Assembly (NCBI RefSeq): GCF_017562075.2
Contig: NC_054084.1
Coordinates: 37,573,499-37,637,498 of the forward strand
Origin: Anopheles merus
Lineage: Eukaryota; Arthropoda; Insecta; Diptera; Culicidae
Reading direction: 5' to 3'
Length of the DNA: 64,000 nt
How positions within the stretch are numbered: position 1 is the first letter of the stretch; every line of letters starts with the position of its first letter. Position numbers and translations under genes: made by a program. The notes under the pieces were generated by a model. The model was not told the origin of the DNA. It was given only the letters and a program-made list of their open reading frames with translations, and ran no database searches. Below are positions 26,549-38,492 of this stretch, piece by piece.

Positions 26549-26599
26549 CTAACTCATATCACTTTTTCCTCCTTTTCTTACATTGTTTTTCTTTTGCAG
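26549..26599 (+). promoter_or_regulatory. 3' splice site (branch point, pyrimidine tract, AG)
   Basis: CTAAC at 26549-26553 fits an insect branch point. It is followed by a pyrimidine-rich tract (TTTTTCCTCCTTTTCTT, then TTTTTCTTTTGCAG) with the AG at 26598-26599. No AG intervenes after the pyrimidine tract. This implies that the exon starting at 26600 is not the first exon of its transcript. It is a prediction from consensus only. Confidence 0.6.
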
Positions 26600-27467
26600 G
26601 TGGACAAGACCGTGCTGGGGCTGGCACGGGATGGCACAACGGACTGTTGGAAAGCAATAATTTATCGATTCCAAACCGCCACCCTAAAGTCTAAAGCCTA
26701 TGAAACCATTAGCTGGCGACTGGTGACAGCGTGATAAGATGTTGTGCAGCGAACAGTTGTGAGCCACCGCAAAGTGGAGCTTGCTAAGAAAGCACTCGGT
26801 TGCTCTAACAGGATCGTTCACGCTACAGTAAGTTTTACACCGACGAGTGGAAATCGACAGCAAAAGTGTAATTAACTCATTGACCAACTTACCGTCATCT
26901 CGCGCGAGTGAAAGCATCGTCTTTGTGCCATGAAAAGAAGGGATAACTCGTAGCCAGGCGTCTCTGACGTTATTCGCCTTACGAACGTTATGGTTTCTGC
27001 GAGCGCTCCGTAGAGAAAAAGAAAAAGGCAGCACGGTGTTAAGAATCCCGGAGCGTAAAACCTAATCTTCTTTCAAGCAATGACTTTGTGGTCGGCTACC
27101 CGTGGCAGATCATTGCTGTTCCATTTATGAATGGAGGTGGAGATTTTTTAAAGGCAAACCGAGAAAGCAACCATTTTAGTGTCAGGTGAACGAGATCGTG
27201 CTTGTTTTGTGACCGGAAAAGTGAGTTACATTAAGAGTGATTATTAATGTTAAAAGTAATAATTAGTACATGTTGCTGGCACTACTAGCCAAACGAATGC
27301 TTCAAGAGTGAATTGTGCTAATGTGCAGTTCGAATAGTACGGGAAGAATGCATCCTATAGGTGGTATTCATTGTGTTAGTGCTGAAGTGTACTGGTTCGT
27401 GGAGCGTTGTGCCGAATGATGATGTTGTAAATGAGCAGTAAAGTGATGCAAACATAGCAAAGTGGTG
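26600..27467 (+). other. 5'-UTR exon segment dense in upstream ORFs
   Basis: This segment lies between the 3' splice site at 26599 and the signal-peptide ATG at 27468. It contains at least a dozen short ATG-to-stop ORFs: 26631-26660, 26700-26726, 26739-26762, 26930-26953, 26990-27013, 27080-27130, 27127-27189, 27131-27151, 27247-27288, 27270-27311, 27321-27419, 27416-27430 and 27431-27457. The 32-codon ORF at 27321 is in the main reading frame and ends in TGA at 27417-27419, so 27468 is the first in-frame ATG after a stop. Such a leader would be expected to depress ordinary scanning initiation. A possible small intron (donor at 27221, AG at 27328) could remove some of them, though its pyrimidine tract is poor. 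Confidence 0.5.
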
Positions 27468-27600
27468 ATGGTGAAAATGCGACGAAAAATGAAACGCAAC
27501 ATAGTTAACCAAGCGTTATGTTTGGTCGCGATCAACATTATTATTATTGTGCAATATGCTTCCGGGTTGCAGCAGGCAGCAGTGGATAAGGAAAAACATG
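27468..27600 (+). CDS. first coding exon: signal peptide of an unidentified secreted or membrane protein (partial)
   Basis: Forty-four codons plus one base. The start at 27468 has G at -3 and G at +4, and an in-frame stop lies upstream at 27417. The N-terminus is a textbook secretion signal: a basic n-region (VKMRRKMKRN), a hydrophobic core of about 15 residues (ALCLVAINIIIIVQ) and a small-residue c-region (YASG) with cleavage plausible near residue 33. About eleven mature residues follow (LQQAAVDKEKH). The exon ends ATG|GTATGTT at 27600/27601, a strong phase-1 donor. Phase-1 junctions after a signal peptide are common in genes for Ig-domain and other modular extracellular proteins, but that is only suggestive. 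If the donor were ignored the frame would run to a stop at 27665 (65 codons), which looks less likely. I do not recognise the gene. Other ATGs at 27477 and 27489 are also usable starts. Confidence 0.6.
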
Positions 27601-27606
27601 GTATGT
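27601..27606 (+). promoter_or_regulatory. 5' splice site (donor) of the signal-peptide exon
   Basis: The GTATGT hexamer directly follows CATG and is close to the insect consensus. It splits a glycine-type codon after its first base (phase 1). No convincing phase-1 acceptor exon with an extracellular domain was found downstream within the window, so the intron probably runs past 64000. Confidence 0.6.
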
Positions 27607-30600
27607 TTTCAATGCATATTCATTATTATTTATTATTGTATTTTGTTGGAAATACACGTCGTTAGGTGCAACAATGTAGCTAAAAAATCGCAAGTCCTTG
27701 TTTATTCGACTATCTATTTTGGTTCTTTTGGCAAACAGTCTATAAACAAACGTTTTATATCTTAAACTCTACACAAACATACCGAGATTGCTCCTCGCCC
27801 TTCTTCAGTACTATTTGTACTAGACGTACCACACCACAAGTCATCCACGGCAAAATCTTTCTCGAGTGATAGAACTGTGCAGCAATCGAACAAACAAAAA
27901 CGCGAAATGTTTGTTGCGGCCCTTCCAATATTCGTTCGTTTGCTCGTTTGTCAGTTTGTTGCTCCGTGTTTGATGAATGAATCAACCGAACGTGTTGAAG
28001 TGAAGTGGGATGCTAGCGCCGAGTGTCGTCGGGTAGCTGAAGAAATTGGACGAAAAAAGCTTATCACACACTTGGCCAACAATGATTGATTGAGAACTTG
28101 TTGACGTTTCCACGGTGTACTGCCATTCGTAACCCATTCCCTGTAGGTCCTTCCTATGTTGTGCTTCCACGGCTGTGCAGCAGCACTGGGTAGAGTAAAC
28201 TTTTTTTATTCCTTTCCGGGCAGATCGTTTTCCTTTCCTGGGGCACCTTTTAACCTAGATTTTCTTGTTTGATCCAGCTTTCAGATGCTACGTGGAATTA
28301 CGGGAAAATACCAACAGACTCAGAGACAGTCATGAACAGAGTTTACCTGGCGGGCGCCTAACGGCTCTGGCATTGGCATGAGCGGTGGGTGGCAAAGAAA
28401 AGCTTTTTAAGCATTACTATGCGAATGAACGGAAGTAAAATGAGCTTTTACAAGATTGATTGGAAAGTGAAACCGTATGAAATGGCAACGCAACTGTCTA
28501 ACTGTTTTGGGGAGCGAATTGTGTACGCTTGTTAAGTCATCGAGATTTTTTTAGATCAATTGGTACGGTGAAATAATGAAAAACAGAAATATTTCATTGT
28601 TCAAATCAAAACGGATGAAACACTAGTAGACATTCATAAATGTTTTGCTTTACACCTACGCTCTATCATTCAGAGGCTGAAACTGATATTATATGGTGAA
28701 CTGGTTAATAAACAATGTTAATGATTGTTTTAATTAATAGACATTTCTTTCTAGTTCACGGTTCGAATATTAATTCCCATTTTGTATTGAAGGTAGAACT
28801 GTATGAAACAGTTATCTTTGAAGTAAGATAAAAACATATAAAAGAGGCTATAATTATCACAAACAAAGCTTTCCTTATTAATATCATGTTTACACTTTTC
28901 GATAAGTAATCCTGAATAATGCGACTAATACTAACCCACATAAATTTAATGTAGTTAAAATATTTGAAGTGATTTTTTTTCTAAACAAACGCTGAACATG
29001 ATCAAACATGATCGTTTTACGCAGTTTGCTATGAAAGCCTAAATAAATACAAATAAAAGCAAGATATGATAAGCTGCTGTGCCTAAATACTTAATAGATT
29101 TTTTAAATTTCTTCAGCAAACATACCCTCAGAGACTTTTTTTGTTCATACATGGTCTTCAAATTCCTTGAAAATTTTCAAAATTTGAAAATTCCAACTAA
29201 TGAACTCGGTTGTATTTCATAGGACACAAAGTCGAGTTATATATTTCCTTGCTATTTTTTTGATAAATACATATCCTAGGAAAAATCAAATGATGAAATA
29301 AACTGATTGACAGCAATGAACACCTTTACGGTTTAATTTGAAAAGGCTAAGGTTCAGGAAAATTTATAAGGTTATTCAACACTTTCACCTGTTAGAATAC
29401 AAAACGATTAAGCTACTTCCTTCCGTAAACGTAATCAAAGAAAGGGACACAACAATTCCAATTAGAAACAGACAGAGACAGAGAAAGGATAAAAGCATCA
29501 ACCAAAAAAGGGTTGAATTACCACAAATTGTCAAAGCATTGGTTGACACTTGAAGCAATTGCTGAGGGGAAGTTTTCACCATTGCCCACCAAATTGCAAA
29601 GAGGGAATACGCATAAAGTCAATTAGACACCGTGGGCTAAATCGGAGTTTTAAATTTTTACGACTGTCAAATTTGACCCCGCACACAACGATAGGATGGT
29701 GCCACTGCTTCAGTTACGGCCGAAAACCGGGCAGCCATTTGTAAGGTAACGTCAGACGCTACGCCGTCTTTGCACCAACTGTCCTAATTTCTTCGTTCAG
29801 CTAATCGCCACGGGACACGATCGAAGGCAGACGAAGATAATGGGAAAGTTAATCTTGACAATTTATATTTACGCACTCTTAACGGTACATAAACGGGCAG
29901 AGCTCTGGCCGGGCCACTTCCTTTTTAGGTTATTCCAGCCCGGGAATTTGCGAAAGGGTTAATGAAATCTTCTTAAGAAAAATGAAGATGAAGAAGGTTT
30001 TCATTGAGAGTGTATTTGCGTGTTTTTTAATTCTGTTGATTTCTGGGATTTTTGTTTTAGATAGTGTAAAGGAAGATATTACACAATTAGTTATATTAAA
30101 AAAAGATAAAATTGATAAACAATAGTTCGTGGATTTAAGGAAAAATATGCCTTAAATAGAGATATAACTATTTTCGAAAGCCTCTCAAATAGTATCTGAT
30201 TTTGCAAAAATGGTTTATTTGCATACCTTTCTCTATGCAAAAACTTCATACCCGTTGACCGGTACACCGTTGCTCGTCATTTATGGAAGAATAGATTTTT
30301 CTGCACATTCTTCACTCGTGCTCGATGAAAGCACTTGAACATTATTATTCTCGACGATTGCTCGTCACTAGCACACTTCCGCAGCTGAGCACAGAACGTT
30401 CTGGGAGGCTCACGATGTCGGGAAAGAGGTCACATCCCGGCTCTAACAAAACACGTAAAAGTGTCATCCTCTAGATAGACGCGTGCAGGAGTGATGATGA
30501 TGATTCTTCACCTGTCACAATATATCCTTATGCATAAGCTTGCATGGACTCGCGCACACGACGTTAGAGTGATGGGATCAGCGTGGGAGCTGAATCCCGG

Positions 30601-33600
30601 GAAGCCACAGGTTCGCCCTGGCTTCAAACCGAGCAACCCGTGTTTCCGGGCGTCGTGATGAGAAATGAATGTGCCAACCATGACACAGACCTGACCCGCA
30701 GCAGGTACCCGGTGTAGCACGGGGGTTGTGGAATGTGGAGACATACATAACAACAGCAAAAAAACACAACTTTTCTTCACTTAACCTCGCAATGCTGTTA
30801 GCAGGTTTCATAATTCATCGTAAAACTTGAACTCGGGGCCCTACTTCTCGGATGGTGAGGATGGGCAAAAGTGGGCCGCTGAAAAGCATAACCCTCAGGA
30901 TAAGCCTCGCGATATGCCCCCCAGCGGAATGGAACCGTTACTGGCAGTGACCATAGCAGGAAGTTTATATCCATCCGGTTATGTCTGCCATATCAACTGG
31001 AGTGCCACCTGACGATCATTTTGCCTAACGTAGTTTTCCCGCATTCGTTTACTCCACTCAAGAAGTGGCTCCATTCATCATGCCACCATCAAGCTCAAGG
31101 TGGGATGTAGCTGCAGGTCCTTAAGGAAATGGAAATTGCAATCCATGCGATGGTCTCATCGCCAAGCATCCTTGATGCAATGTGTGTGTGTGTGGGTGTT
31201 CCGAAGAGCAATGATAAACTATTTATGATAAATGAAGGGTTACCAGGGCCGTATTACCCTTTTGTTCCCGAGCGAATGATCGAAAACTATCATTTTTCGC
31301 AAGAAAGGGGAAAACGTATGAAAAAAGCAAAACATATTGAAGTTGTATGAAAATTAGCATTACGTTTTCGGTAAATCGTTTTTATTTACCCTTTCAGCGC
31401 AAAAAAAAAAACGTTTTCAAAAAACGTCATTACACAATGGCGTTTCGTCTCGTTGATTGGGATGTAAAATTCAATTCTTGCAAACTCCCATCTGCCAGTT
31501 TGCTTGCAAATGATGAAAGTTTAATTTGGCTTTAAACGGAAGTACTTGCTTCAGTGCGTATGTTAGAATTTAAATTATATACTAAATTTCCATCTGACTT
31601 CGTGATGGCTATTACCTGCGCTGTACTTCCGCTTGAACCTCCCCGACATTTGTGGCGCCACTCCCCCTGACTCCCTCTATTGCTGCCGGCATCCATTATG
31701 CATGACAAAATTAACGTCCCATTCGGCGGGAGCATATTTACTCTGGGTTAATTGATTTGAATTTTGCAATGTGCTCTCGCACCCGTCTCTCGTGGATAAT
31801 ATGCCCGGCGTATGTAAAAGCTCGCCCGTTCTGCATGTAAAATGTACGAGCATGGAGCAAGACTGTGGCGTAAGGATGGAATGAAAGGAGGCACTTCTAG
31901 AAGTGACAAGGAATCTTTGTATTGCCAACGCACTATGGCCTCATCGAACGGGGGAACAGGTTGGTCTTCGTTGGCTAAGGTATTGTTAACAAGGCTGTTT
32001 CAATTATTAACCGCTTGGCAAGTTGTACGGCAAAGCGGCAGTAGAGCGAGCTTTGGTGGCAGATCTCGACAGGAGTGCTCGTTAGAATGTTGGTGTGCTG
32101 GAGTTTGGATGTTTACGACCAACGATGGGTAAAGACTTTAGCAACGACCAGACTCGCGACGTTGGTCTATGCATACGTGCGGTTTCGGTGCGGTCGACCA
32201 ACTGTCGTACTGACTTTGTCCGGCTCACGTGACTCGGGGCCGGTGGAATCCTTCAGGAAAATGGCGAAGCAGTGTTAGCTTAAGTAATGACAACTATTCA
32301 CTAACTCGCATAAACAACTGCTGTTAGTTGAATATTAATTTATTGACGCAAGACCTTCCCAGTGACGGCATCTGGCAGTTATTTCCTCGTACCTTGGGTG
32401 CATGCCCTTATGTCGAAGGTTAGCGGTCAACCTATTCGGTGAAAGCAAAGCAAGCCACGTTCCGTTTGTCGCAACCATCGGGGAGTAGTTGCTAAGAAGG
32501 TATGGAATGTCGTGAAGACATTCTGCTATTTGAATGGAATTACTTACTATGGAGATTTCACTTGCAGGTCTATTATCCAGATTGATTCACAACTTTGATC
32601 AGTTGACTGTTAGGACTAAACAGGCTAGTACCTTCAAAAAATTATCTTATTAAATTTTAAATGAAAATACATGAATACATGATTATTTTCAGAAAAACTT
32701 TTAAAATTATGCAAATTATAAGATTTTTAACATGCATAAAGAGACAATGTAAAAAAATGAATGGCCAGATTTGGCTACAATTCAATTTAATCATACAAAC
32801 ATAACAACAACTCAATAATGTAACTTATAACCAAGACAGCTATCTACAGCTTATTCAATTGTATAGAGTTTCCAATTTCATCATCCATGGCTAAGTAACT
32901 TAAATATGACTAACTGTCATCAATCCAGCGCTAGCCTCAGGATAAAGCATAACCACAAAAAATGCCCGTACAGTCCAACATTCCCTTTGGACTACTCTTA
33001 TCACTTCAGCACTTGCCAAAAGATGAAATGGGCGACAACATAAAAACAGAAAATCGACTTTTCCATTCCGAAACCAGCGACACACCAAACCGGCAGTAGA
33101 TGACGGAAATGGAAAAAAATCCCAACTCCGTTTGCCTACTCGGTCGCGATCGGCATAAAGTGTTTCAGCCTCAGACCGACACCGGACGGGACCGGTGGTT
33201 TATCTGATACTTTTCAATCAACTTGTGGCAATCCATCTCGATCCGTGTTTCGATCCGCTCTACTGAACGCCATCACTCTCTCTCTCTCTCTCTGTCTGTC
33301 TGTTTATTTGAAGCGGTCTCCCATATTTCCATCTTTTTTGCATCTATCAGACTTTCATCTTTCATCAAAGATTTGTGCACCGTGCTGTCGTTTTCCATTA
33401 CCCCACGGTTCTGTGCCACGTTTTAAGCCATCCATCTTGGGCAAGTATCAACCAGCGTGCGGAAGCAGCGTATCGTTAGCATAAGGTGCACGGTATATAG
33501 TGATTGGTATTCCAGTGCTGCAATAATATTCCATACGGTTGATTTTATTGTGCCCGACGAGCGACGCAAAAATGTGGGAGCTTTGTGCGCTTTACGATGC

Positions 33601-36600
33601 AATGGGGGGTTGAGAGAGGGACAATAAATTATTCTTATTGCGGCTACAGACACATTAAAAGAATAGCGAAGCACTGATATTGAAGATATTAATATTATCA
33701 TGTCGATTTGTGAATTCTAGCGAGCATGATGCGCTCGTTAAAACAACATGGCGTTTAACCGATAGTGCATGAAAAAGGGGCATGATTTATTCTGTGTTTT
33801 ACACAACTTGAGATTTATTGCGACACAATATTTATCGCTGATATTATTGTTTAACGTCAATTTGTTGACGTAATATTAAAACTAAAAAAAATGTTACTTG
33901 TTTTGTTGTTAGTGTTGTGACCATTTGCAATGCTCCTGTAGTATTTGCCTTTGAAGAACAAAAATTAAGATTTGGGTTCAACTATTCGTGTTTACCAATT
34001 TTGAATCCATCAAGTTTTCTCACACCGTGAAATGTATCGCACATCACGGTTTTCGCACTCATTAGGATGCCCACCAAACATTTATTTGTGAAATATTGTG
34101 GCAGTATAATCGTAGCCGGTTTATTTAGTGAAACGAAGGTAAAAGCGCTTGGGATCCGGAACGAACAGTCAGCAACAGAAGCAACAACACCTAACAAAAA
34201 AAAAAAAACAAGAGCACTAACACTTTACCATCAACCGAGAAGACGAATCCAGCAGCGCCGGGTTTGGCTGCGAGTTGATAAATTTTATGAGGTTAGAAAG
34301 TATGCTTTCACCACCACCACCATTTGATGGTATGGACGATTTGCACAGTTGCCCTCAAAGCGTTCGCCCAGCCCTGCCACAAGTGGTACCAATGGTGCCG
34401 GAACGGTAGGGTGGGATTATTTTGAAAAGGATTGGATGTTGCTGGCGGCTGTTGATAAACCTTTTCAGCATGCTTTCGGATTTTTCGCGCACGGAAGGTT
34501 CCCGGAATGGAAACAGGTGCTAAACCCTCGGCAGTCCCTTTCGCCGGCGGAGATTTATGTGGTGGAGAAGCAAAATTTACTCCACCGGGAGGGAGCAGGG
34601 GGAATGGGGGCAGGAGTTTGTAGCGTGTGGGCTTGCAGCGAAAACCATCTTGCAGATTTGCTCCGTGCAAACGGCCACTAAATTACTGGAGGAAGTTAAA
34701 AAAAAAACGACAACAACTAACCAAACCCGAACCCTAGCACGAGTGAAAATTTCATTCATTTAAAAATGAGCTAGAAAATGTGTTGTACGGTGATGGATGG
34801 GGCTTAGACGAAATATTTCTAATTGCTTTTTCCGAAAGGGCAGCAAGCAACTCGAAACAAGTTGTTGCGAGAAAATTGCTTACATGTAACAAGTTTCAAC
34901 AACAAGCTACCGGACAAGTTTTCAGTTTACCTTGATTGGTGGGCAATATGTTAGAGCATAATCAAGGGAACACAAATTCTTTTGTCGTGTTGCATTGCTT
35001 AAAAGTTTTGTACAAAATTATATTTCAAATCTCACCGTACATTGATTGTTTGTAATTTTCATTTTCACAAAATTTCAAAGCTTACATTCCGACCCTTTTA
35101 CCTGTGCGGGTCGTGTAATTTAGCGCACTACATATCAATGGCCATACAATACCCATTAATCCAATTTGCCGCTTTCTCAGGCAATCGATAATCGTTTAAA
35201 TTTTCCATCATGATAAACCCATTCGAATATATGCATACACACCCGCAACACAGGCCTCACCTCACGAGCTAAATTGGTGCTTTTTATTGTGTTATTGTTC
35301 TCTCGCTCTATCCTTCTGGTTGCACAATTATGGGAGTGGACGTAGCAACAGCAATATAGTGTGTCGGTTTTCCTTTTTTTCGTTTTTGTTGGTCCCCACT
35401 GGTTCTGTCCGGTCGGACCGTTGGGAAGGATGCATTTATTCAAAATACCAATCGATTGCCTACATCGGTGCGATTATTAGTGCACGGTAGTAGTACACCG
35501 TGTTTTTGCCGGTGGTCCTGGGGTTGGCGATCTGTTTAAAAAGAGCTAAAAATTCGTCATAATTAAATTACCGATTTTAATCTCTTTTCATTGCGGCATC
35601 GATTCGACGAAAAACGGAATACGGTGCTGCACGTTCGCGGTATGCAAAATTGGGCTAGCAGTTTGGCAAGAGCATACGAGGGAAGGCAAACTGAAACGAT
35701 GGACAAAAACACGAATGAAAGAATTGGTTCATTAAATTTGATGCTGATGAATGCTTTAACAAACAAAAAAACGTGATCACTAAGCAATTATTTATGAAAC
35801 AGTTTTTAAAGTGCTGTTATGGTCATACGTAATATTAAACGTTGAAATTGGCTGCTAATAGACAAGTATTGATATTGGTTTTCAATCGATCGCATTGCTT
35901 TCTGGATTCGTTTCACGATTTTTCGTTTGAATGTAGGACCGGAGCAGGACATTACCCAGTAACGAATTTCTCATATATGGAGCTGTTTCAAAGCAGTTCT
36001 TTTGGAACAGCATTTTCAGCATTGACATCATTGCATGACTTTTCGCTCGTATCAAAACATGGTTGACCCTTTTTGAAGTTGCAAAAACTTTTCACATTTT
36101 CATTGACATCTTCCAGCGACAGTTATTGAAACATGATTCGCTGTATTGAATTTCATCTTCTTTCATGGTAGAATGTTTCAAGTTTTCATGATATAGCTAA
36201 TATGTTTGCTTGTCATCGTGCTGCATTCATTGCGAATGAAGTGCTTTCACTAACGTTGTTGCGATTCGAATTTTCTTACATTTTATTTTCGATACATTCT
36301 GTTGTGAGGACACAACAGCTTCGACTTTTCCACAAGTTTAGTTCATGGAGCAGCTCCAATCTGCGTTTGCTATTGAATTACTACCAAAAACGAACGAGAC
36401 AGCCGGAAATGAGAATCAGAATGTGATGGAATTTGTGTAATTTAGAGTATATTCAGTGTTACAACAGTCCCATACAGCACTTGTACACTATTCTAGTACC
36501 CATTAGTAGTTGAATGTCTTGGGCAGCAGGAATAAATATTTAAGCAGGAGTAGTATTTAACAGATTTTGCATGAAAATGTTTTTACTACAATTTTATTTA

Positions 36601-36631
36601 AAAAAAAAAGTGTTTTATTAACTTTATTCGA
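27607..36631 (+). other. intron 1 interior, no gene recognised
   Basis: Likely part of the very long intron after the signal-peptide exon. AT-rich at about 28550-29350, 29980-30300, 32290-32900 and 35780-36631; moderate GC elsewhere. Open frames are short, overlapping and without recognisable domains. A TTAACGTCAA/TTGACGTAAT inverted pair at 33851-33874 and a CT tract at 33276-33304 are the only structured spots noted. Confidence 0.5.
33276..33304. repeat. (CT)n microsatellite grading into CTGT units
   Basis: A run of about nine CT units is followed by three TCTG/TGTC units. It gives Leu/Ser runs in the overlapping frames. Confidence 0.9.
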
Positions 36632-36843
36632 GCGGTCCCGTAGTACACTTTTCAATTCGAATGTGTTAATAACATGTCCGTCATGGAATCAAATCTCATA
36701 TGAACCATGCCCCCATACGTAGGACTGGCAATCCTGCTTTGAGTAATTAATTTGCCACAGATAACCAATCCCATTAGTGGAACAGACAGGCCTTGACTAA
36801 CCGACAACGGTTGTTGCGTCAAATAAGAATAAGAAGAAAAAGA
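36632..36843 (+). mobile_element. SINE200-type tRNA-related SINE, near full length
   Basis: The 5' end reads GCGGTCCCGTAGTACA, and CGTCATGGAATCAAATC stands where the tRNA-like B box (GGGTTCAAGCC in the family) is expected, here mutated. It continues CATACGTAGGACTGGCAATC, then ACAGACAGGCCTTGACTAAC and CCGACAACGGTTGTTG, and ends in an A/AAG-rich tail (AAATAAGAATAAGAAGAAAA). These blocks match the Anopheles SINE200 consensus as I remember it. TGTTTTATTAA at 36611 and TGTTTTACTAA at 36844 may be a target-site duplication, although ten bases separate the left one from the head. The degraded B box suggests it is not transcribed by Pol III. Confidence 0.85.
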
Positions 36844-37973
36844 TGTTTTACTAAATAAGAAGCCAAGCATTATTCATAATTGTGTATTACAAAAGCGTCA
36901 AATATCACGGTCAAAGATGATGGAACAATTAACCAATTTCACTTGACATATTGGGGTAGAACGTTTTGCTTATGAATGGTTTCTTCATATTACATGTGAA
37001 ATAAAAAATACAGTTCGTGAAGATACACTACATAATTTAGCGCTACATGCACGAGATTGCCAGTACCTGCATAGAGCTGTCTGATTTGAAAGAGACGTAC
37101 GAAAATCGCAGCCCGGAATCCCATTAAAGTTACACGGCTTTCAGCTGAAGCAACTGCATCTAACTTTCGGACAGCGAGCTTCTGCATTTAGCATCTGCAG
37201 TGTTTTGAAACAATCAACCCCCAGGAGTGGAAGTCTTGAGAAGTGATAGAAACCGTGCTTGAATCGAGCTTGACTAAGGGCGAGAAAAAGAGAGATGGAG
37301 AGTGCACTGTCGCAGTTTCTCGACTGTAGGATCAGCGGTGTGGGAAAGTTCTCTACAAAAGAATCCTGTGACGGAAGCAAAGTCCTCCAAGTGTGTGGGA
37401 GCCGTTGCTTTCATCCGTCCCTTTCGTTTGCTTGCGCATTGCTTGTGGTGGCATCAAAAGATTTTCTTATACATGAGTTTCTTACTTCTGAAATACTTTA
37501 TCCACGCTTTTCCCTTTTCCCACTCCCGCTTCCCCTTTCCATAGCCATGGTTGCGGAATTGCAATCCTATGTTCCTGATTTCTGCGTGGTGCAGTTGCAT
37601 TCCTGGCCGTGTACCCGTGTTCATGACCATAAGCCGACAAATGCCAGATTATCAAGCTAATTTAAAATTCATAAAAGTCATAGCGCATCGTAACAACGGA
37701 AGAAAGTTGCATCCGGTACAGCGGGCAGTATGCAAGCGTGTGCTAGCTACGATACTGGAGCAAGCTTGTTTTTTTTTTTTTGGGTTGTTGTTGAGCATTA
37801 CTTTTTCATTCGGTCGGGCAGAGATTATGCATTTCATTTCTTATATGGGTCAGGCTGGGACGGAATGCATCTGTTCTAATACTACTTTCATCTGCGCCTC
37901 ATTGGTATTATCTGCCTGCTTACTGGCATATGGTTTTAGGATGGGTGGAATCTGTTTTATATTTTTAATATGT
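36844..37973 (+). other. intron interior, no gene recognised
   Basis: Moderate-GC sequence between the SINE and the importin-alpha relic. An open frame at 37551-38006 runs into the start of the relic, but its upstream part does not resemble importin alpha and is not supported as coding. Confidence 0.5.
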
Positions 37974-38492
37974 GCTTTGATTGCGAAAGGTAAGCGGCAC
38001 GCTTAGGTCTTGATTGTTGGAACGATCTGAGAATTGTCCTACCCCAGCTTTGCTCTGGCGTAGGCTATCTTGCTTCTAGCGAGTAGTTATGAAGACTTAA
38101 ATGCTTAGCTCTTGATGAGCTAGTAAGTAGACAGTTGACAGGACACGATTATATTGAATCACCTGTACAAATAATTTGGCAGCATCACTAAATATGTTAC
38201 ATAGTATTATATGTCGTAATCTAAAGATAAGAACAACTACTATGAAGCTCATAAGTACTTTAAACAAGTACGCAAAACTTTGCTTATTTCTTGATCCAGC
38301 ATTTCCCGTTGAAGTAGAATAAGCGGTACTCTTTGTAATAGAGAGCTTATTTGCGAAAAAGGAATCGTTCCTTTTTTTATCAAATTTGGCAAAGCACTTG
38401 ACGATGAAATCCTGCTTGAAATAAGCGACTTCAAATCGTCTCTCGACCATCCTCGACAAGAATTAAATCATTTGGTAAATGATGGTAAGTGA
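37974..38492 (+). pseudogene. decayed importin-alpha (karyopherin alpha) ARM-repeat relic
   Basis: Importin alpha is the cytosolic adaptor that binds nuclear localisation signals through armadillo repeats. Pieces appear in family order but in changing frames. ALIAKG at 37974 parallels DLIKSG. LERSEN at 38017 parallels LERDDN. FALA, a TAG at 38061 where the family has Trp, then AILLLASSYEDLNA parallels FEAAWALTNIASGTSEQT. ALDELVSRQLTGHDYI (38108-38155) parallels ALGNIIGDGPQCRDYV. SITKYVT with TAG at 38202 parallels the RNVTW motif. IICRN followed by TTMKLI (38206-38253) parallels NLCRN..PPMETI, and LDPAF then VEV follows. CEKGIVPFFIK (38346-38384) parallels VIDSGVVPFLI, ending near LVNDG. At least three frameshifts, several stops and small deletions show that it is dead. 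It covers roughly the first half of the ARM domain, with no introns apparent; the PPMETI-like stretch suggests an alpha-3 type source. The alignment is by eye from memory. Confidence 0.6.

Noticed and set aside
37551..37973. Upstream extension of the importin-alpha relic along the 151-codon + frame
   Set aside because: Residues before about ALIAKG do not align convincingly with the importin-alpha N-terminal region.
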